Assembly: GCA_024762625.1 (NCBI GenBank)
Contig: JANTHA010000057.1
Location: 1 to 10,790 of the forward strand
Reading direction: 5' to 3'
Source: Thiotrichaceae bacterium
GTDB taxonomy: Bacteria; Pseudomonadota; Gammaproteobacteria; Thiotrichales; Thiotrichaceae
DNA length: 10,790 nucleotides
The notes beneath the pieces are model-generated. The model was given only the letters and a program-made list of their open reading frames with translations, searched no databases and was not told where the DNA came from. Shown here in pieces: positions 8,374 through 10,790 of this stretch; within the stretch, counting starts at the first letter, position 1, and every line of letters begins with the position of its first letter. The position numbers and the translations under genes were made by a program.

Positions 8374-9189
8374 TTACCTCCTTTCGATGTGCCATGGAAA
8401 TAAACGGCGATTGAGCCATGCCAGAGTCATATCGAAAAAGAAGGCTAACAGCGTAATCCAGACTACATAAGGCAGTATTACATCCATCGCCATATAACGG
8501 CGCACCAGGAAAATACGATACCCCAATCCATCAGTTGCTGCGACTGCCTCTGCCGCAATTAAAAATAGCCAGGCCGTACCCATGGTTAATCTGACGGCAT
8601 CAATTAACCTGGGCATCAGTTGTGGCAATAAGACGCGTACAATTATTTGGCTGGTATTTGCCCCGAGCGTCTGCGCTTTTATGAGCTGCTCGGCAGGAAT
8701 TTCCCTTGTGCGTTTCTGGATATCACGAGCGATAAGAGGGGTGATGCCAATCATGATTAGAATCACCTTGGAGAGTTCTCCCAGACCAAACACAATGAAC
8801 AGTATCGGTAATAGAGCCAGCGGCGGCACCAGCGATGCCACCGTCAACAGCGGAGAAAAACTGGCGCTGGCTAACGGCAAGGCTCCTACCATCAGACCTA
8901 TTATCAAGCCAATACAGGCTGCGAAAAATACACCCAGCCCTAATCGAATCAGGCTACTGCTCGTATCTTGCCAAAAGAGGTATTCACCGCTGCGTTTACT
9001 GGGCTCTAGAGCCATGCGATCTATGGCATTAGCGATTTGCTGAATTCCAGGTAATAATTTGTCATTCGGGTTTTCCGCCAAACGGGCGTCTGAACCCAGC
9101 ATGTAAAAAATGAGAATTACTAAAAAGGGCAGCATACCAAGTAGTACTTTCCAGGTACGATGCGGTTGGTAATTAATCAGTTTTTTCAT
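8374..9189 (-). CDS. ABC transporter permease, NitT/TauT type
   Basis: An inner-membrane permease of 271 residues, with about six membrane segments: roughly 13-31, 82-104, 111-134, 138-155, 200-215 and 234-253. The cytoplasmic EAA-type loop that docks with the ATPase is at about 167-190 (EQLIKAQTLGAN followed by LLPQLMPRLID). The first segment is separated from the core by a long hydrophilic stretch (32-80), as in other members of this family. It lies between the binding protein and the ATPase genes and forms with them one importer. The start has only a modest GGGA upstream, in a 21-base gap from the binding-protein stop that also contains the palindrome ATCCCGGGAT (9197-9206). Homologues are commonly labelled urea carboxylase-region permeases; guanidine uptake is an inference from the operon. 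Confidence 0.93.
   Translation of the reverse strand: MKKLINYQPHRTWKVLLGMLPFLVILIFYMLGSDARLAENPNDKLLPGIQQIANAIDRMALEPSKRSGEYLFWQDTSSSLIRLGLGVFFAACIGLIIGLMVGALPLASASFSPLLTVASLVPPLALLPILFIVFGLGELSKVILIMIGITPLIARDIQKRTREIPAEQLIKAQTLGANTSQIIVRVLLPQLMPRLIDAVRLTMGTAWLFLIAAEAVAATDGLGYRIFLVRRYMAMDVILPYVVWITLLAFFFDMTLAWLNRRLFPWHIERR
8376..8383 (-). promoter_or_regulatory. Strong embedded ribosome binding site
   Basis: AAGGAGGT on the minus strand is formed by the last two arginine codons (AGG AGG) and the start of the stop codon of the permease gene, six bases before the ATPase ATG. It is the strongest Shine-Dalgarno sequence I noticed in the operon and may raise ATPase synthesis relative to the permease. 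Confidence 0.75.
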
Positions 9190-9210
9190 GTTGGGAATCC
9201 CGGGATCAAC

Positions 9211-10251
9211 TTACAGCTTGCCGTCAGCAGCCATTTGCATGTAGTCGGGATTAAAACGCAACTTCACGTTCTTTTTGTCGCCGAAAACTCCTGCCGGAGT
9301 TTCAATGCCTATCACTTCGGCATTGGGCGCGCCATCACCTAGAAGCCCATGATCAAAAGAAAATTCAGATACTTTTTGCATGGTAGAGAGCAATTCCTTG
9401 CTGTTAGTCAGTTTCAATGCTTCTGCAGGCGTATAAAACATTTCAGTGCTAGCAAGCTGTGCTTCATAACCCTTGAGATCAGTACCTGATGCTTTTCCTA
9501 GCCAGGCTCTGATTTCCTCCCCTTTTTTATCTTTGGCGCTCATCAGCCCCATAATTTCATACCAGGCGCCGACCAGCGCTTTGCCAAGTTTTGGGTTTTT
9601 TTTCAGTGTTTTTGTGTTTACAACAAGCATATCAATGATTTCACCCGGTATTTCAGATGAATCAAAAACTTTGTAACTATCCGGCATAGCCATTATTTCG
9701 CTAAGTAGGGGATTCCAGGTTACAACGGCTGTGACATCCTTTGTCCCATAGGCGGCAACCATATCGGCATCTGAAGTATTTACGACCTTTATATCGCTTT
9801 CTTTCAAATCAACTGATTCCAAAGCCCGGGCGAGTAAATAATGTGAAACACTCAATTCGACCAGATTTACATTTTGTCCCTTGATATCTTTCAGCTTCTT
9901 TTTTCCTTTGAGGACAACACCGTCATTGCCATTGGAAAAGTCGCCCACAATCAAGGCTGTACTATCCAGACCGCCTGCAGCAGGTATGGTCAGCGCATCC
10001 ATGTTGGTCATTGCACAGGCATCAAAGGCGCCAGCGGCATATTGATTGATGGATTCTACATAGTCGTTTATTTGTACGACCTTTATATCAATGCCGTATT
10101 TATCCCCCCATTTTTTGACAATGTCCTTTTCAGCGCCATAGGCCCAGGGCATCCATCCAACATAAATAGACCAGGCGACTTTGTAACTGTCGCGCGCATA
10201 AGTTGCTGTAGAAAAAGTGATTAAAAAGATTAGAAGAGCGAGTCGCTTCAT
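9211..10251 (-). CDS. Periplasmic substrate-binding protein, guanidine-operon ABC importer
   Basis: A 346-residue secreted solute-binding protein of the NitT/TauT type, of the subfamily found next to urea/guanidine carboxylase genes. Residues 1-19 form a classical signal peptide (basic MKR, hydrophobic core, TYA before Arg20). There is no lipobox cysteine, so the protein is probably soluble in the periplasm. Subfamily blocks include VAWSIYVGWMPW (about 24-35), FDACAMTNMDAL and VVTWNPLL. The acidic and aromatic residues could suit a cationic ligand such as guanidinium, but that is a guess. It is the first gene of the operon, directly downstream of the guanidine-I riboswitch. The start is supported by GGAGG (10258-10262), six bases upstream of the ATG. 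Confidence 0.93.
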   Translation of the reverse strand: MKRLALLIFLITFSTATYARDSYKVAWSIYVGWMPWAYGAEKDIVKKWGDKYGIDIKVVQINDYVESINQYAAGAFDACAMTNMDALTIPAAGGLDSTALIVGDFSNGNDGVVLKGKKKLKDIKGQNVNLVELSVSHYLLARALESVDLKESDIKVVNTSDADMVAAYGTKDVTAVVTWNPLLSEIMAMPDSYKVFDSSEIPGEIIDMLVVNTKTLKKNPKLGKALVGAWYEIMGLMSAKDKKGEEIRAWLGKASGTDLKGYEAQLASTEMFYTPAEALKLTNSKELLSTMQKVSEFSFDHGLLGDGAPNAEVIGIETPAGVFGDKKNVKLRFNPDYMQMAADGKL

Positions 10252-10257
10252 GATAAA

Positions 10258-10262
10258 CCTCC
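10258..10262 (-). promoter_or_regulatory. Ribosome binding site of the binding-protein gene
   Basis: GGAGG on the minus strand, six bases before the ATG at 10251. It lies downstream of the terminator, so the riboswitch is likely to act on transcription rather than by masking this site. Confidence 0.75.
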
Positions 10263-10285
10263 ATGAGTATGGTTACACTAGAATG

Positions 10286-10340
10286 AAAAAAAGGAGCACT
10301 CCTGGCATATCGAAAAAACAATACCGCCAAACAGGTCTCC
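10286..10340 (-). terminator. Riboswitch-controlled intrinsic terminator
   Basis: The RNA can form an imperfect stem: GGAG (10340-10337) with CUCC (10296-10293), CCU (10335-10333) with AGG (10303-10301), GGC (10328-10326) with GCC (10306-10304), and an upper GUAU/AUAU pairing, followed by seven U residues (10292-10286). A shorter local hairpin AGGA-GUGC-UCCU precedes the same U-run. The 5' arm reuses the conserved GGGAGA 3' end of the riboswitch, so ligand-bound riboswitch and terminator exclude each other. This fits the usual ON behaviour of guanidine-I riboswitches. The stem is imperfect, so the precise pairing is tentative. Confidence 0.65.
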
Positions 10341-10426
10341 CGGGCTTTTATCCCGCCGTGTAACCTCAAAAGAGGTCGAATGCTCTTGGTCCAGGCACTG
10401 TTAATTCAGTCGGAACCCTAGCTTTC
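10332..10426 (-). ncRNA. Guanidine-I (ykkC) riboswitch
   Basis: The minus strand carries the conserved ykkC elements in the right order and spacing: CUAGGGUUCCG (10421-10411), a small hairpin ACUG/CAGU around 10410-10397, the UGGACCAAGAGC block (10393-10382), a hairpin ACCUC-UUUU-GAGGU, then ACACGGCGGG (10361-10352), AUAAAA and GCCCGGGAGA (10345-10336). These are diagnostic of the aptamer that binds guanidinium. It lies in the leader of the operon, between the sigma-54-like promoter and the binding-protein gene, with a terminator overlapping its 3' end. Binding should let transcription continue into the uptake and degradation genes. Class I is distinguished from the related ppGpp and PRPP ykkC subtypes mainly by gene context, which here is clearly guanidine. 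Confidence 0.95.
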
Positions 10427-10477
10427 TATTTTGATGTTGTTTGTCCTTTACGTCTAAGAGTGCGGACAATCATAAAT

Positions 10478-10495
10478 AAGCATGTTTCATGCCAG
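10478..10495 (-). promoter_or_regulatory. Sigma-54-type promoter
   Basis: The minus strand reads CTGGCATGAAACATGCTT. It has the -24 GG (10493-10492) and -12 GC (10481-10480) exactly ten bases apart, as sigma-54 RNA polymerase requires, with two mismatches to the YTGGCACGNNNNTTGCW consensus. Transcription would start near 10468, about 42 bases before the riboswitch. A sigma-70 -10-like TATGAT (10474-10469) is also present but has no good -35 partner. Two NtrC-like sites upstream support the sigma-54 reading. Confidence 0.72.
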
Positions 10496-10653
10496 AGTGC
10501 ATAAAATGCCAGAAAAAAAGGAATATTTAACAAATCTTGCAATCAGTGAGTGTGTATCTAAAGAAGATAGGCAGAAAATTCATTATTACTGTCTATATTA
10601 TTTTCGTTGGGAGTAGATTTAGCCTCATTTTCAAAGTAGGGAAGCTTGTGCGT

Positions 10654-10670
10654 TGCCCTAACTATGTGCA
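10654..10670. promoter_or_regulatory. NtrC-like enhancer site, promoter-proximal
   Basis: TGCCCTAACTATGTGCA matches 9 of the 12 defined positions of the NtrC dyad TGCACCNNNNNGGTGCA. Its centre is about 194 bases upstream of the predicted start near 10468. Alone it would be weak; its spacing to the better site at 10686 strengthens it. Confidence 0.5.
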
Positions 10671-10685
10671 TCAATTTTATTTTAC

Positions 10686-10702
10686 TGCACGGAATTGGTG
10701 CG
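10686..10702. promoter_or_regulatory. NtrC-like enhancer site, distal and stronger
   Basis: TGCACGGAATTGGTGCG matches 10 of the 12 defined positions of the NtrC dyad TGCACCNNNNNGGTGCA. Its centre (10694) is 32 bases, three helical turns, from the centre of the site at 10654-10670, the same arrangement as the paired NtrC sites of the enterobacterial glnA enhancer. It would place the operon under nitrogen-limitation control. Confidence 0.65.
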
Positions 10703-10790
10703 TTTGAGTGGCTTTATAAAATCAGAGTTGATGAAAGACTCAAACCCATCGCGTCTTTAAAAACGAAACCATTCTATAGCTTCCATGTTG

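Larger units (their letters stand above)
10427..10790. other. Operon control region, no convincing gene
   Basis: About 360 bases upstream of the riboswitch, holding the sigma-54-like promoter and the two NtrC-like sites. Between them (10500-10650) the DNA is A/T-rich, as is common where DNA must bend between enhancer and promoter, but I found no good IHF consensus. Small frames are present: 36 codons at 10506-10616 (+) without a good ribosome binding site, and one from 10664 (+) that stays open to the window edge. Neither can be supported as a gene from this sequence. Confidence 0.6.

Noticed and set aside
8582..9043. Plus-strand frame of 153 codons antisense to the permease
   Set aside because: It is a mirror of the membrane-protein coding sequence; the product has no recognisable domain and no upstream start signals.
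9193..9206. Palindromes GGGAATCCC and ATCCCGGGAT between binding protein and permease
   Set aside because: They are too short and lack a T-run, so they are not a terminator; they could shape the permease ribosome binding site, but nothing else supports a regulatory role.
10130..10369. Minus-strand frame of 79 codons running through the riboswitch
   Set aside because: It covers the 3' half of the aptamer, the terminator and the start of the binding-protein gene in another frame; no ribosome binding site or homology is apparent.
10469..10474. Sigma-70 -10 box TATGAT upstream of the riboswitch
   Set aside because: No acceptable -35 hexamer lies 16-18 bases upstream; the overlapping sigma-54 motif with paired NtrC sites explains the region better, though minor use is possible.
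10506..10616. Small plus-strand frame of 36 codons between promoter and enhancer
   Set aside because: It is closed and starts with ATG, but lacks a good ribosome binding site and any recognised similarity; the length is expected by chance in A/T-rich DNA.
10500..10650. IHF site between enhancer and promoter
   Set aside because: The stretch is A/T-rich, but I found no good match to WATCAANNNNTTR on either strand.
1..10790. CRISPR arrays, insertion sequences, tRNA or rRNA genes
   Set aside because: No regularly spaced repeats, transposase frames, terminal inverted repeats or RNA-gene sequences were recognised on either strand.

Overview
This window holds one complete minus-strand operon for taking up guanidine and using it as a nitrogen source, next to the end of a urease accessory cluster on the plus strand. 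The moderate base composition, the NtrC/sigma-54 type of control and the protein families suggest a gammaproteobacterium or a close relative. The genus cannot be read from the sequence.

Layout from left to right: ureG (27-635, +) is probably the last gene of a urease operon. A short convergent gap (636-696) follows. The minus-strand operon then fills 697 to about 10470. In order of transcription, right to left, it holds: a sigma-54-like promoter (about 10478-10495) with two NtrC-like enhancer sites upstream (10654-10670 and 10686-10702); a guanidine-I (ykkC) riboswitch with an overlapping terminator (10286-10426); a NitT/TauT-type ABC importer made of binding protein, permease and ATPase (10251-7588); the UAAP1/UAAP2 pair (7577-6219); the biotin-dependent carboxylase long annotated as urea carboxylase (6140-2523); and allophanate hydrolase (2526-697).

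The carboxylase, UAAP1/UAAP2 and hydrolase match the guanidine pathway in the literature. Guanidine is carboxylated to carboxyguanidine with ATP and bicarbonate. The UAAP1/UAAP2 pair (carboxyguanidine deiminase, CgdAB) deiminates it to allophanate and ammonia. Allophanate hydrolase then releases two more ammonia and CO2. The riboswitches in the same transcript support guanidine rather than urea as substrate, and the nearby urease makes a second urea-degrading route less necessary.

The most striking observation is a second guanidine sensor inside the operon. The 78-base gap between UAAP2 and the carboxylase holds two small hairpins, both with an ACGG loop, joined by 14 bases and ending just before the carboxylase start. 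This is the architecture of the guanidine-II (mini-ykkC) riboswitch. The operon therefore appears to have three control layers: nitrogen limitation (NtrC/sigma-54), transcriptional read-through at its head (guanidine-I), and translation of the ATP-consuming carboxylase (guanidine-II).

The rightmost stretch (10427-10790) holds the promoter and enhancer region and no convincing gene, though a reading frame open at the right edge could be the start of a divergent gene.
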